From Corallococcus sp. (GTDB lineage: Bacteria > Bacillota > Clostridia > Christensenellales > CAG-314): DNA of 47,512 nt. Of this stretch, positions 35,775 through 43,962 are shown piece by piece. Under the pieces are notes generated by a model. That model was given only the letters and a program-made list of their open reading frames with translations. It had not been told where the DNA came from and did not search any database. Location of the stretch: NCBI GenBank assembly GCA_023665205.1, contig JAMPEJ010000006.1, positions 1 through 47,512 on the forward strand. Direction: 5' to 3'. The position numbers were made by a program, and so were the translations under genes. Each line of letters starts with the position of its first letter. The stretch's first letter is position 1.

Positions 35775-36845
35775 CTACTCTTCCGTGCTTTGCAATTTGG
35801 CGGCTTGGTCGGCAAGGCGCAACGCTTCCACCATTTCGCCTATGTCGCCGTTCATAAAGTTTGTGATGCTGTACAACGTCAAGCCTATCCTGTGGTCGGT
35901 AACGCGGCCCTGAGGGAAGTTGTAAGTACGGATACGTTCGCTTCTGTCCCCCGTGCCTACTTGGCTTTTACGTGCGGCAGCATACTCAGCGTCGGCTTGC
36001 GTTTGGTAATAATCGTACAGTTTGCTTTTAAGTATATTCATTGCCTTTTCGCGGTTTTTGATTTGACTGCGTTCGTCCTGACAATTTACAACTATACCCG
36101 TGGGCAAGTGCGTCATACGGATAGCGCTTTCCGTCTTGTTGACGTGCTGTCCGCCTGCGCCTGAACTACGGTACGTATCTATCTTTAAGTCCTTGTCCAA
36201 AATTTCGATGTCTACGTCCGGAGCCTCGGGCAATACCGCAACCGTGATAGTACTGGTGTGTATACGTCCCTGACTTTCCGTGTCCGGCACTCTCTGCACG
36301 CGATGAACGCCGCTTTCGAACTTAAACTTGCTGTACGCCCCGTCGCCTACGATCATAAAACTGCCTTCTTTAAGTCCGCCAAGTTCGTTTTCCTCTACGT
36401 CGATTTCCTCCACTTTCCAACGGTTTTTTTCCGCAAACATATAGTACATGCGACGAATCTCGTTGGCAAACAAAGCCGCCTCCTCGCCGCCCGCACCCGC
36501 GCGAACTTCGATTATAACGTTTTTGTCGTCGTTGGGATCTTTGGGCAACAGCAAAACTTTCAACTGCTCCGACAGTTCCTCGCGGCGTTTTTTGCCCGTA
36601 GAAATTTCTTCGTGCAACAGTTCCAACATTTCTTTGTCGGTTTCCGTTTCCACCATAGTGAGAGCGTCCGTCACAGCCTTGTCGGTTTTTTTGTACTCGC
36701 CGTAACACTCTACTATGGGAGTAAGTCCGCTGTGTTCTTTGACGAGTTTTTTCCAAGCGTTGTTGTCGGCAATGACTTCCGGCTTGCTGATTTCCTCCGT
36801 CAAAAAATCGTAGCGTTCTACTATTTTGTCTAATTTTTCCAGCAT
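35775..36845 (-). CDS. prfA: Peptide chain release factor 1
   Basis: 356 residues, normal length. It ends translation at UAA and UAG. The peptidyl-tRNA hydrolysis motif GGQ is at 231-233 in SSGAGGQHVNKTES. The stop-codon reading loop is at RVPDTESQGRIH, with the PxT tripeptide reading PDT (187-189) where E. coli has PAT. The Gln of GGQ is methylated by PrmC, whose gene (fused to DUF1385) is the next one upstream on the same strand, 246 bases away across a tandem repeat. The pair is probably one operon. Confidence 0.96.
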   Translation of the reverse strand: MLEKLDKIVERYDFLTEEISKPEVIADNNAWKKLVKEHSGLTPIVECYGEYKKTDKAVTDALTMVETETDKEMLELLHEEISTGKKRREELSEQLKVLLLPKDPNDDKNVIIEVRAGAGGEEAALFANEIRRMYYMFAEKNRWKVEEIDVEENELGGLKEGSFMIVGDGAYSKFKFESGVHRVQRVPDTESQGRIHTSTITVAVLPEAPDVDIEILDKDLKIDTYRSSGAGGQHVNKTESAIRMTHLPTGIVVNCQDERSQIKNREKAMNILKSKLYDYYQTQADAEYAAARKSQVGTGDRSERIRTYNFPQGRVTDHRIGLTLYSITNFMNGDIGEMVEALRLADQAAKLQSTEE

Positions 36846-36879
36846 ATGTTTCCTCTAAAACTCTATTTTTTACAACTGC

Positions 36880-36922
36880 GCTTCGCTGGATTTCTCCACT
36901 CGCTGCGCTCGGTCGAAATGAC
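36880..36922. repeat. Palindromic intergenic element preceding the tandem array
   Basis: The stretch containing cttcgctggatttctcc, then actcgctgcgctcggtcg, then aaatgac resembles a palindromic element that is widespread in gut Firmicutes genomes. It runs directly into the first tandem unit. Confidence 0.5.
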
Positions 36923-37080
36923 ATCACCTTGCGGTGATGTCGGCGTTCGCAACTGCCGTTGCTCGGCTGAGGACATCTTCACCTTGCGGTGATGTCGGCG
37001 TTCGCAACTGCCGTTGCTCGGCTGAGGACATCTTCACCTTGCGGTGATGTCGGCGTTCGCAACTGCCGTTGCTCGGCTGA
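36920..37080. repeat. Three tandem copies of a 55-bp hairpin-forming unit
   Basis: Copies at 36920-36971 (lacking three bases), 36972-37026 and 37027-37080 are otherwise virtually identical. Each unit has two hairpins: acatcacc-ttgc-ggtgatgt (in its complete form) and gcaac-tgcc-gttgc. The array separates the PrmC fusion gene from prfA, and a diverged inverted copy lies at 23804-23836. Confidence 0.92.
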
Positions 37081-37091
37081 AAACGAAAGGG

Positions 37092-38867
37092 CTATTTGAG
37101 TGTTGCAATGACTATGCGGTCGTTACCGCCGTAATCTTTTAGCACCTGCACTTCAAAATTTTGTTGCAAAAGCGCGCGCACAGCTTCGCCCTCGTCGTAG
37201 CCGATTTCCAAAACAAGCACACCGTTTTCGCGCAAATGACGCGGGGACTCCTTTGCCAAAATGCGATAGAAATCCAGCCCGTCCGCTCCGCCGTCCAAAG
37301 CAAGGCGCGGTTCGTAATCTTTGACGCCGGCGTCCAAAGTTTCGATAACTGACGTTTGAATATACGGCGGATTACACACGATAAAGTCAAATTTACCTTT
37401 TATTTTGGCAAACATATCGCTTTCGGTAAACTTTACGCGTGCTTTCAGTTTTTTGGCGTTGCGTTTGGCAACTTTCAGCGCGTCGCGGCTGATATCCGCA
37501 CAAGTAACGCCCACGGAGGCGATATTCATTTTTGCAACTTCGCAAGCAACGGTAATACCTATTGCACCGCTACCGCAACACAGATCCAACACCGTTTCGC
37601 ACTTGTCAAGGCGCTTTATGACTTGCTCCGCCACCAATTCCGTTTCCGCACGCGGAATAAGTACGTTTTTGTCCACGGTAAAGTTGCGCGAATAAAACGG
37701 CGCAACTCCCAATACGTACTGCCACGGTTCGCCGTTTGCCATACGCTCCGCGTATTTTTGCAAACGCACCGTCCAACCGAAAGGTATTTTCAAATCTTTT
37801 TGCAAATCTTCCGGCTTGATACGTAGCAACGCGCATACAAGCCAATCGTCGGCTTTGCCGGCGTATTCCGTTATGCCGCAGGTTTCCACTTGCTCGCGAA
37901 ACTGCGCAAGAGTTATGGGATCGGGAAAATGTTCTTCCGGAATGCTTTGATCGGCGTCCATTTCCAACACTTTGTTAAAAGAACAAATAGCAACTTCGCA
38001 CATAGCGTCGTCAGGCTCTTTGGTAGTAAGTTTTTGAAACTGCTTGCCCAACCATTTCAGCGGACGGAAAAGTACAAAGTTCGTGCGTGCGAGCAGCATA
38101 AGCATTTCGTAACTGAACCCGGCGGTGACAGGCAAAAGCGCAATTTTTAACAGAGCGCGCAGCCATCTGTTTTCGATAAACAAAGTAAAATTGCAAACAA
38201 TGCACACAATGTCCAGTACCAACATAAGTACGACGGACAAGACAACTACAAATACGATAAAACTTGTACCGCAGCGGTCGTGATAGCGGCTGCACTTTTG
38301 CACGTTTTCCACAGTCAAAGGCATTTCTGCCTCGTAGCAGGCAATGGTTTTGTGTTCGGCTCCGTGATACATAAACACGCGTTTTATTTCCTTCATGCAG
38401 GAAATTGTACCCATATATGCAACCAATACCAAAATTTTGAAAACGCCTTCCAACAAAGCGTTGAGCCAAACAAATTTACCGTCCCAGTCCAACGACGGAA
38501 AAAGCAAAGTTATGCCTTTGGTAAGATAGGTAGGCGCAATTATAAACAACGCAACGGCAAGCGCCAAGCCGAACAAAACGGAAAAAAACATAAGTCCGCC
38601 CATACCTTTGCCGCTTGTATCTATTTCGTCCTCCACCATAACTTCGGCGGATTTACCGATAATCTTGAAACCATCTATCATAGAGACGACAAGATTGATC
38701 ACTCCGCGCAAAAAAGGCACCTTGCGATACCAAGGTTTTTTCAATGGCAGACGTTTTGTTTCCACGCGGATCTGCCCCATTTCGTCCCTGACGGACAAGG
38801 CCTCGCTTGTTGCGCCGCGCATCATTACGCCCTCTATTACGGCCTGACCCCCGATTCTTGTTTTCAT
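37092..38867 (-). CDS. prmC: Fusion of DUF1385 membrane protein and release-factor methyltransferase PrmC
   Basis: 591 residues. Residues 1-285 are a complete DUF1385 (YqhQ-like) protein: GGQAVIEGVMMRG at 6-18, membrane segments in 95-155, HGAEHKTI at 168-175, CSRYHDRCGTSF at 192-203 and more membrane segments at 203-265. Residues about 315-591 are PrmC: VLIPRAETE at 402-410, the SAM-binding VLDLCCGSGAIGI at 426-438 and the catalytic NPPY at 499-502. PrmC methylates the GGQ glutamine of release factors, and prfA lies downstream. No stop or frameshift separates the two parts. The fusion would tether the methyltransferase to the membrane. DUF1385 has no proven function. Promoter at 38951. Confidence 0.94.
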   Translation of the reverse strand: MKTRIGGQAVIEGVMMRGATSEALSVRDEMGQIRVETKRLPLKKPWYRKVPFLRGVINLVVSMIDGFKIIGKSAEVMVEDEIDTSGKGMGGLMFFSVLFGLALAVALFIIAPTYLTKGITLLFPSLDWDGKFVWLNALLEGVFKILVLVAYMGTISCMKEIKRVFMYHGAEHKTIACYEAEMPLTVENVQKCSRYHDRCGTSFIVFVVVLSVVLMLVLDIVCIVCNFTLFIENRWLRALLKIALLPVTAGFSYEMLMLLARTNFVLFRPLKWLGKQFQKLTTKEPDDAMCEVAICSFNKVLEMDADQSIPEEHFPDPITLAQFREQVETCGITEYAGKADDWLVCALLRIKPEDLQKDLKIPFGWTVRLQKYAERMANGEPWQYVLGVAPFYSRNFTVDKNVLIPRAETELVAEQVIKRLDKCETVLDLCCGSGAIGITVACEVAKMNIASVGVTCADISRDALKVAKRNAKKLKARVKFTESDMFAKIKGKFDFIVCNPPYIQTSVIETLDAGVKDYEPRLALDGGADGLDFYRILAKESPRHLRENGVLVLEIGYDEGEAVRALLQQNFEVQVLKDYGGNDRIVIATLK

Positions 38868-38950
38868 AATGCTCCTAAAACAGTTTAGTTACAAAGGTCT
38901 TACTTTTTCCATAACTCGGCACAGCCTTTCTTAACAAACCGTTACGATAA

Positions 38951-38980
38951 ATTATACCCCAGTTGCAGGGCAATTGTCAA
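38951..38980 (-). promoter_or_regulatory. Promoter of the DUF1385-prmC / prfA unit
   Basis: On the minus strand TTGACA (38975-38980), 18 bases, perfect TATAAT (38951-38956), 84 bases before the start codon. Confidence 0.65.
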
Positions 38981-39023
38981 CACAAAGCAAAGAGGCAAGC
39001 GAGTTGACAATATACAAGATTAC

Positions 39024-39049
39024 AAAAAAAACGGCGCCTTACGGCGCCG
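39024..39049 (-). terminator. Terminator of the psuG/nrdG operon
   Basis: Perfect GC-rich 7-bp stem (39032-39038 with 39043-39049), a ttac loop and an eight-base T-run on the minus strand. Confidence 0.9.
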
Positions 39050-39056
39050 CAGACAA

Positions 39057-39752
39057 CTAATCTTCTATCCCTCTCAAATATGTGTTGGGTACGTACTTTT
39101 TCAAAATGCGCCGATACTCTCTCATTGTTTCGTCGCTGCAACCCACAGTGTTGCCGTCTATAAGGTCGCCGCTGTCCACAAACTTTTGTAAATACAGTTT
39201 GCTTGCTCCTTGAAGCCAAACGCCCATTTGCTCCATACTTTCTTCCGTATGGTAATTGCCCGTTACCGTCGTACGGAACTCGTAGTTTACGACTCCGCTT
39301 TTAAGCAGTTCCACCGACCGGCACACGGCGTCGATATCCAAGTTGCCGCATCCGGCAGTTTCAGAGTAACGTTCCTTGCTGTTCTTGACGTCCATAGCCA
39401 CGTAGTCCACTAATCCCTCGCAGATAAGATTCCGCAGCCTATTCGGAAACGATCCGTTTGTATCCAACTTGACGCTGTATCCCAGAGACTTTACTTTGCG
39501 TAAAAAATCTTCCACACCCTGTTGCAACAAAGGCTCGCCGCCTGTCAAACACATACCTTCCAAAACGGATTTGCGCTTTTTCAAAAAGTCAAAAATTTCC
39601 TCTTGCGACAGATTTTCGCAATTTGTTCCGCCCACAAGTCCCGCATTGTGACAAAACGGACAGCGGAAATTACACCCTGCGGTGAACACCGTACACGCCA
39701 CCTTTTCGGGATAATCCAAAAGCGTCAGTTTTGCCAATCCGCCGAATTTCAT
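39057..39752 (-). CDS. nrdG: Anaerobic ribonucleotide reductase activating protein (radical SAM)
   Basis: 231 residues from the ATG at 39752, where AGAGGAAC lies upstream and the family's opening MKFGGLAKLTLLDYPEKVACTVF-type sequence begins. The radical-SAM cluster motif CNFRCPFC has Cys27, Cys31 and Cys34, and TGGEPLLQ follows. The family puts the glycyl radical on class III ribonucleotide reductase, which makes deoxynucleotides without oxygen. The reductase gene nrdD is not in the window. The gene lies 31 bases after psuG and is the last gene of that operon. Another glycyl-radical activase role is possible. Confidence 0.9.
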   Translation of the reverse strand: MKFGGLAKLTLLDYPEKVACTVFTAGCNFRCPFCHNAGLVGGTNCENLSQEEIFDFLKKRKSVLEGMCLTGGEPLLQQGVEDFLRKVKSLGYSVKLDTNGSFPNRLRNLICEGLVDYVAMDVKNSKERYSETAGCGNLDIDAVCRSVELLKSGVVNYEFRTTVTGNYHTEESMEQMGVWLQGASKLYLQKFVDSGDLIDGNTVGCSDETMREYRRILKKYVPNTYLRGIED

Positions 39753-39783
39753 AGTAGTTCCTCTTTTGTCTTTTTTGACCGAA

Positions 39784-40704
39784 TCATATTTTCGTTTTGC
39801 ACAGACAAGCGGAAATCTCTGCCGCCAAACGCGCGTTGTTGTATACCAACTGTATGTTTGCCTGCAAACTTTTTCCGCCGGTGAGTTTTTGAATTTTGTC
39901 CAACAGATACGGCGTTGTTTGTTTGCCGTGAATGCCCAACGATTCCGCTTCTTTAAGCGCCTCGGTAATATTGTTTGAAATATAGTCGCTATCCATACTG
40001 TAACGCGCCGGGATCGGATTGGCAACCAACATTCCGCTTGGCAATCCCAGCCTGCATTTTGCGGCAAACGCGTTGGCGATCTCCGCTGCGGTATCCAGAC
40101 GGTAATCTACTTTGTAGCCGCTTTTTTGAGTGTAAAACGCAGGCATATCGTCGGTTTTGTATCCAACAACGGCAACGCCCCGCGTTTCCAGACACTCTAG
40201 AGTAAGACCTATATCCAAAATAGATTTGACTCCCGCACATACCACCATGACGCCGGTTTGCTGCAACTCGTCAAGGTCGGCGGAAATATCCATAGTCGTT
40301 TCCGCGCCGCGGTGAACTCCGCCTATACCGCCGGTAGCAAAAACCTTGATTCCGACAAGAGAAGCAACGTACATTGTTGCGGCAACCGTAGTTGCACCGT
40401 CCTGCTTTTTAGCCACTACAAACGGCAAATCTCTTCTGGAAACTTTTGCGACGGCCGTACCCTTTTTACCCAAACGGTCGATTTGCTCCGCATTGCATCC
40501 GACGGTCAGTTTGCCGCCGATCACCGCAATTGTAGCCGGCACTGCGCCTGCGTCGCGAACGATTTGTTCCACCGTTCGCGCAGTTTCTACGTTTTGCGGA
40601 TACGGCATGCCGTGGGAAATGATCGTACTTTCAAGCGCAACTACCGGACGGTTGTTTTTTAGGGCGTCCAACACTTCCGGAGAAACAGAAATAAGATTTT
40701 TCAT
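39784..40704 (-). CDS. psuG: Pseudouridine-5'-phosphate glycosidase
   Basis: 306 residues, normal length. It splits pseudouridine 5'-phosphate into uracil and ribose 5-phosphate. Family residues are in place: Glu25 in VALESTIISHG, Lys87, the GGIGGVHRG loop at 125-133 and the Schiff-base Lys160 in CAGVKSILD. The start overlaps the stop of the MFS gene by four bases, so the two are coupled. The kinase that makes its substrate (PsuK) is not adjacent. Confidence 0.96.
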   Translation of the reverse strand: MKNLISVSPEVLDALKNNRPVVALESTIISHGMPYPQNVETARTVEQIVRDAGAVPATIAVIGGKLTVGCNAEQIDRLGKKGTAVAKVSRRDLPFVVAKKQDGATTVAATMYVASLVGIKVFATGGIGGVHRGAETTMDISADLDELQQTGVMVVCAGVKSILDIGLTLECLETRGVAVVGYKTDDMPAFYTQKSGYKVDYRLDTAAEIANAFAAKCRLGLPSGMLVANPIPARYSMDSDYISNNITEALKEAESLGIHGKQTTPYLLDKIQKLTGGKSLQANIQLVYNNARLAAEISACLCKTKI

Positions 40705-41906
40705 AGATTTTCGTCACCGCCTTGTATCAAAGTTTGTTGTTGAACAGTTTTATTACGTTTAGCTACCGCAGCGTTTACCGTTTCCGACAATACGATGAGT
40801 ATCATCGCAAACACCGACAAAAACACAGGCAACACCCAACTGCCGTAATTTATCAAAAGACCGAACAACGGCGGCATAAACGTAGTTCCTACGTAGGCAA
40901 ACGCCATTTGTATACCGACGATAGCTTGCGAATTTTCCTGTCCGAAGTTTATCGGAGTAGAGTGTATCACCGCGGGGTAAATGGGCGCGCATCCTAGACC
41001 TATCACGACGAAACCGCCCAATGCCACGACGTTTGTATTGAAAGGCAAAGCGATCGCAACTATCCCTACGCACGTAACTATCGCGCCGGTACGGATAAGA
41101 GCCTTGTCGCCGACTTTATCGGAAAACAGTCCGCACACAAACCGGCCTACAGTAATTCCCGTGCAGAACAACGTGGCGAAAGTCGCGGCAAGATTTGCCT
41201 CTACTCCGCGGTACATAGCCAAATAACTGCTTGCCCACAGCATTGCGGTTTGTTCCAGCGCACAGTAAGCAAAAAACAGTACGAACACCAACCATACGCT
41301 TTTTATCTTTAACGCATCGCGCGTTTTTGCGGGAACGACGGCTTCCAAAGTTTTTGCTTTTTGCTTTTTCCACAGCGGCAAAGAAGCAAACAACACCACG
41401 GTCAACACCGCCTGCAACACGCTTACGGAACGGTAGCCCGTTTGCCAACCGAAACCGCGCGACAAACAAAAGCCCATTATGTACGGACTGATTGCAGCGC
41501 CGACTCCCCAAAAGCAGTGAAGCCAGTTCATGTGGCGCGAAGAAAAATGTATAGCCGCGTAGTTATTCAGCGCCGCATCCACAGCGCCTGCGCCCAATCC
41601 GTACGGTACTGCGATAACGCATAAATGCCAAAACTCCGTCGCGAATGAGAATCCCAACAGCGCCAATGCCGTCAAAAACACGCTAAGCGCCGTAAGCAGA
41701 CCCGTGCCCAACTTGTTGGTGAGAAAATTAGAAAACAGACTGGACACTATTGTTGAGCAGGCAATTATCATAGTGATCGCCCCCGCGGCGGAAATAGGCG
41801 CACCCAAGTCTACGCTTATTACCGACCACGCCGAGCCCAACAAAGAATCGGGCAAACCCAAACTTATAAAAGCCGTATATATTATTGCAACCAGCAAACC
41901 GAACAT
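40701..41906 (-). CDS. Major facilitator superfamily transporter
   Basis: 401 residues from the ATG at 41906, chosen because GGGAG lies five bases upstream and the first membrane helix begins there. An open frame extends 63 codons further but shows no transporter sequence. About twelve membrane segments fit a single-domain MFS permease. FYSxxxGxGxG-like and DKxGxKxx-like loops (FSDKVGDKALIRTG) mark the two halves. The tail is polar. It is the first gene of an operon with psuG (four-base overlap) and nrdG. Uptake of pseudouridine or another nucleoside is a reasonable inference from the coupling. Sugar transport of the FucP or YbjJ kind cannot be excluded. Confidence 0.88.
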   Translation of the reverse strand: MFGLLVAIIYTAFISLGLPDSLLGSAWSVISVDLGAPISAAGAITMIIACSTIVSSLFSNFLTNKLGTGLLTALSVFLTALALLGFSFATEFWHLCVIAVPYGLGAGAVDAALNNYAAIHFSSRHMNWLHCFWGVGAAISPYIMGFCLSRGFGWQTGYRSVSVLQAVLTVVLFASLPLWKKQKAKTLEAVVPAKTRDALKIKSVWLVFVLFFAYCALEQTAMLWASSYLAMYRGVEANLAATFATLFCTGITVGRFVCGLFSDKVGDKALIRTGAIVTCVGIVAIALPFNTNVVALGGFVVIGLGCAPIYPAVIHSTPINFGQENSQAIVGIQMAFAYVGTTFMPPLFGLLINYGSWVLPVFLSVFAMILIVLSETVNAAVAKRNKTVQQQTLIQGGDENL

Positions 41907-42124
41907 AGTCGCTCCCAAAAATGCGAGATTCTTTCGCCCGTCAAAGCTCCGCCGTACGGCGTGTAGTTTTGCCGTGCAAAAAAGCATACCGTAGTATATT
42001 CTCAAAGCAATTTTTTTGTTTGCAAAACGCAAAACCGTCCGGCGCGCAGTACAAATATACATATCGTCAGAAGCAAACGGCGGCGTTCGCGGCAAAACCG
42101 ACTTTTTGAAATTATTGTTTTTTT

Positions 42125-42153
42125 ATTATCGCACCAAAAGAGTATAATGTCAA
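42125..42153 (-). promoter_or_regulatory. Promoter of the MFS-psuG-nrdG operon
   Basis: On the minus strand TTGACA (42148-42153), 17 bases, GATAAT (42125-42130). Confidence 0.6.
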
Positions 42154-42197
42154 TTTTGCCGAAGCAAAAATATATGATCAAAAAGCCGACGCCTTTG

Positions 42198-42226
42198 TTT
42201 ACAAATGTTGATTTTTGTTTTATAAT
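42198..42226 (+). promoter_or_regulatory. Promoter of pyruvate kinase
   Basis: TTTACA (42198-42203), 17 bases, perfect TATAAT (42221-42226). Confidence 0.65.
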
Positions 42227-42374
42227 GAATATAATGCGTAATATGCGGAACTTTCCCGCTGCGTTTTGCGTAAAGTACAAAATGCAGGCTTTGGGGAACA
42301 AACGTCAACTCGGCGTCGCACAAGCGACAATAGCCGCAGATCGTCCGCAGTTGCCAAATTTACGGAGGCGAAAA

Positions 42375-43796
42375 ATGAGAAAAACCAAAATTGTGTGTAC
42401 GCTCGGTCCCGCCAGCACGTCTTACGACCAAATCAAAAAAATGGCGCTTGCCGGCATGAACGTCGCCCGTATCAACATGAGCCACGGCACGTACGAAGAA
42501 CACCAAGTACGCGTGGACAACGTAAAAAAAGTACGCAGAAACTTGGGCGTGCCTATCCCCATTATGGTTGACACAAAAGGACCGGAAATCCGCATAGGAA
42601 CGTTCGAAAGCGGCAAAATCGAAGTGACGGAAGGCATGACTTTTGACTTTGTCGCCGAAGACGTAATCGGGGACGACGCAAAAGTTTCCATAACCTACAA
42701 AGAATTGCACAAAGACATATCCGTAGGATGCACGGTTCTGTTAAACGACGGATTGTTGGTATTCAAAGTTACCGACATTATCGGCAGCACGATACGCACG
42801 GAAGCGCAAAATTCCGGCACTTTGACCGACCGTAAGGGTTTGTTTGTTCCCAACGTCAAACTGAACATACCTTTTTTGTCCGAACAAGACAAGCGCGACT
42901 TGGAATACGGCGTAAAAATAGGTGCAGAAATGTACGCGCTGAGTTTTGTCCAAGACGGAGAATGCGTCAAAGAAGTACGCAAATTTTTAACAAAGTGCGG
43001 AGCAAAAGACGTTTGTCTGATTTCTAAAATAGAAAGTCAAAGCGGCGTGGACAATATTGACGAGATAATTGCCGCCAGCGACGGAATAATGGTTGCGCGC
43101 GGCGACTTGGGCGTAGAATTGCCTTACGAAAAACTACCGGCAATACAAAAACTGCTGATAACAAAAAGCCGTATGAGCGGCAAGTTTGTTATTACCGCAA
43201 CCGAGATGCTGGAAAGCATGGTGACTAAACTTCGCCCCACGCGCGCGGAAATCGTAGACGTGGCTAACGCAGTGTACGACGGTTCCAGTTGCGTTATGCT
43301 GTCCGCAGAGAGCGCAGTCGGCATAAACCCGAGCAATACTATCGCCACCATGGCGCGCATTGCAGAGGAAGCGGAACGCAACGTAAACTACCGCCAGATG
43401 TACACGTCCAGTCCGTTTACTTTGCTGGACAACACGGACGCGATTTCGCACGCCACCGTAAATACCGCGTTTGACATAAATGCAAAAGCCATTGTGGTAT
43501 ATACCGCAAGCGGCGTATCTGCGCGAATGATCTCGCGATTCCGCCCCGAGGCACAGATCGTTGCCATGACCAACAGCGACAGAGTTTACCATCAATTGGC
43601 AACCAGTTGGGGAGTGATACCGTCGATCTGCCAGACATTTGACAACACCGACGATATGTTTATCAACGCAGAGGAAACGGTCCGACGTTTGGGACTTGCA
43701 AAAGGCGGCGATAACGTGGTTATAACCGCGGGCGTGCCTCTTGGCAAAAATGTGGGTACCAATCTTATAAAGGTCGGCAAAATAGAAGAAGATTAA
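42375..43796 (+). CDS. pyk: Pyruvate kinase
   Basis: 473 residues from the ATG at 42375, which has CGGAGG seven bases upstream and begins the family's MRKTKIVCTLGPAS opening. An in-frame frame 76 codons longer is leader sequence. It converts phosphoenolpyruvate and ADP to pyruvate and ATP. Visible marks are ARINMSHG, VDTKGPEIR, the catalytic lysine region SKIES and the metal-binding VARGDLGVE. The lid domain lies at about 70-170. It has the standard E. coli-like length and lacks the extra PEP-utiliser domain found in Bacillus. It has its own promoter and terminator. Confidence 0.97.
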   Translation: MRKTKIVCTLGPASTSYDQIKKMALAGMNVARINMSHGTYEEHQVRVDNVKKVRRNLGVPIPIMVDTKGPEIRIGTFESGKIEVTEGMTFDFVAEDVIGDDAKVSITYKELHKDISVGCTVLLNDGLLVFKVTDIIGSTIRTEAQNSGTLTDRKGLFVPNVKLNIPFLSEQDKRDLEYGVKIGAEMYALSFVQDGECVKEVRKFLTKCGAKDVCLISKIESQSGVDNIDEIIAASDGIMVARGDLGVELPYEKLPAIQKLLITKSRMSGKFVITATEMLESMVTKLRPTRAEIVDVANAVYDGSSCVMLSAESAVGINPSNTIATMARIAEEAERNVNYRQMYTSSPFTLLDNTDAISHATVNTAFDINAKAIVVYTASGVSARMISRFRPEAQIVAMTNSDRVYHQLATSWGVIPSICQTFDNTDDMFINAEETVRRLGLAKGGDNVVITAGVPLGKNVGTNLIKVGKIEED

Positions 43797-43826
43797 GTTG
43801 ATTATAATACATTTGCAATAGCAAAG

Positions 43827-43855
43827 CGGGACAAAGTATTTTCTTTGTCCCGTTT
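43827..43855 (+). terminator. Terminator of pyruvate kinase
   Basis: Perfect 10-bp stem (43827-43836 with 43843-43852) and a short T-run. Confidence 0.8.
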
Positions 43856-43962
43856 ATATTTACGCAATATTTTGTTACAAATGCTACTTTTGATTGACAA
43901 TATATGTTTCCAATGAGAACGACAAGAACATCCGGCGAGACGTTCAATGTTAAACAGATTTT

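Larger units (their letters stand above)
41907..42374. other. Divergent intergenic region, MFS gene versus pyruvate kinase
   Basis: 468 bases without a supported gene. It holds the minus-strand promoter at 42125 (a leader of about 210 bases to the MFS gene) and the plus-strand promoter at 42198 (a leader of about 140 bases to pyk). The pyk leader contains small hairpins (gcgg-N6-cccgc at about 42246, and cggc-gtcgc paired with gcgac-aata-gccg at about 42312-42337). Confidence 0.6.

Noticed and set aside
36920..37080. CRISPR-like appearance of the three-copy repeat
   Set aside because: Units are directly adjacent with no unique spacers, and no cas gene is nearby.
41907..42095. 63-codon upstream extension of the MFS transporter
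   Set aside because: Basic, Cys-containing, non-membrane sequence with no binding site at its starts, while GGGAG precedes the ATG at 41906. It lies in the leader of a good promoter.
42227..42374. Riboswitch in the pyruvate kinase leader
   Set aside because: Only small hairpins are visible and none of the conserved motifs of known riboswitch classes that I could recognise; no terminator precedes the start codon.
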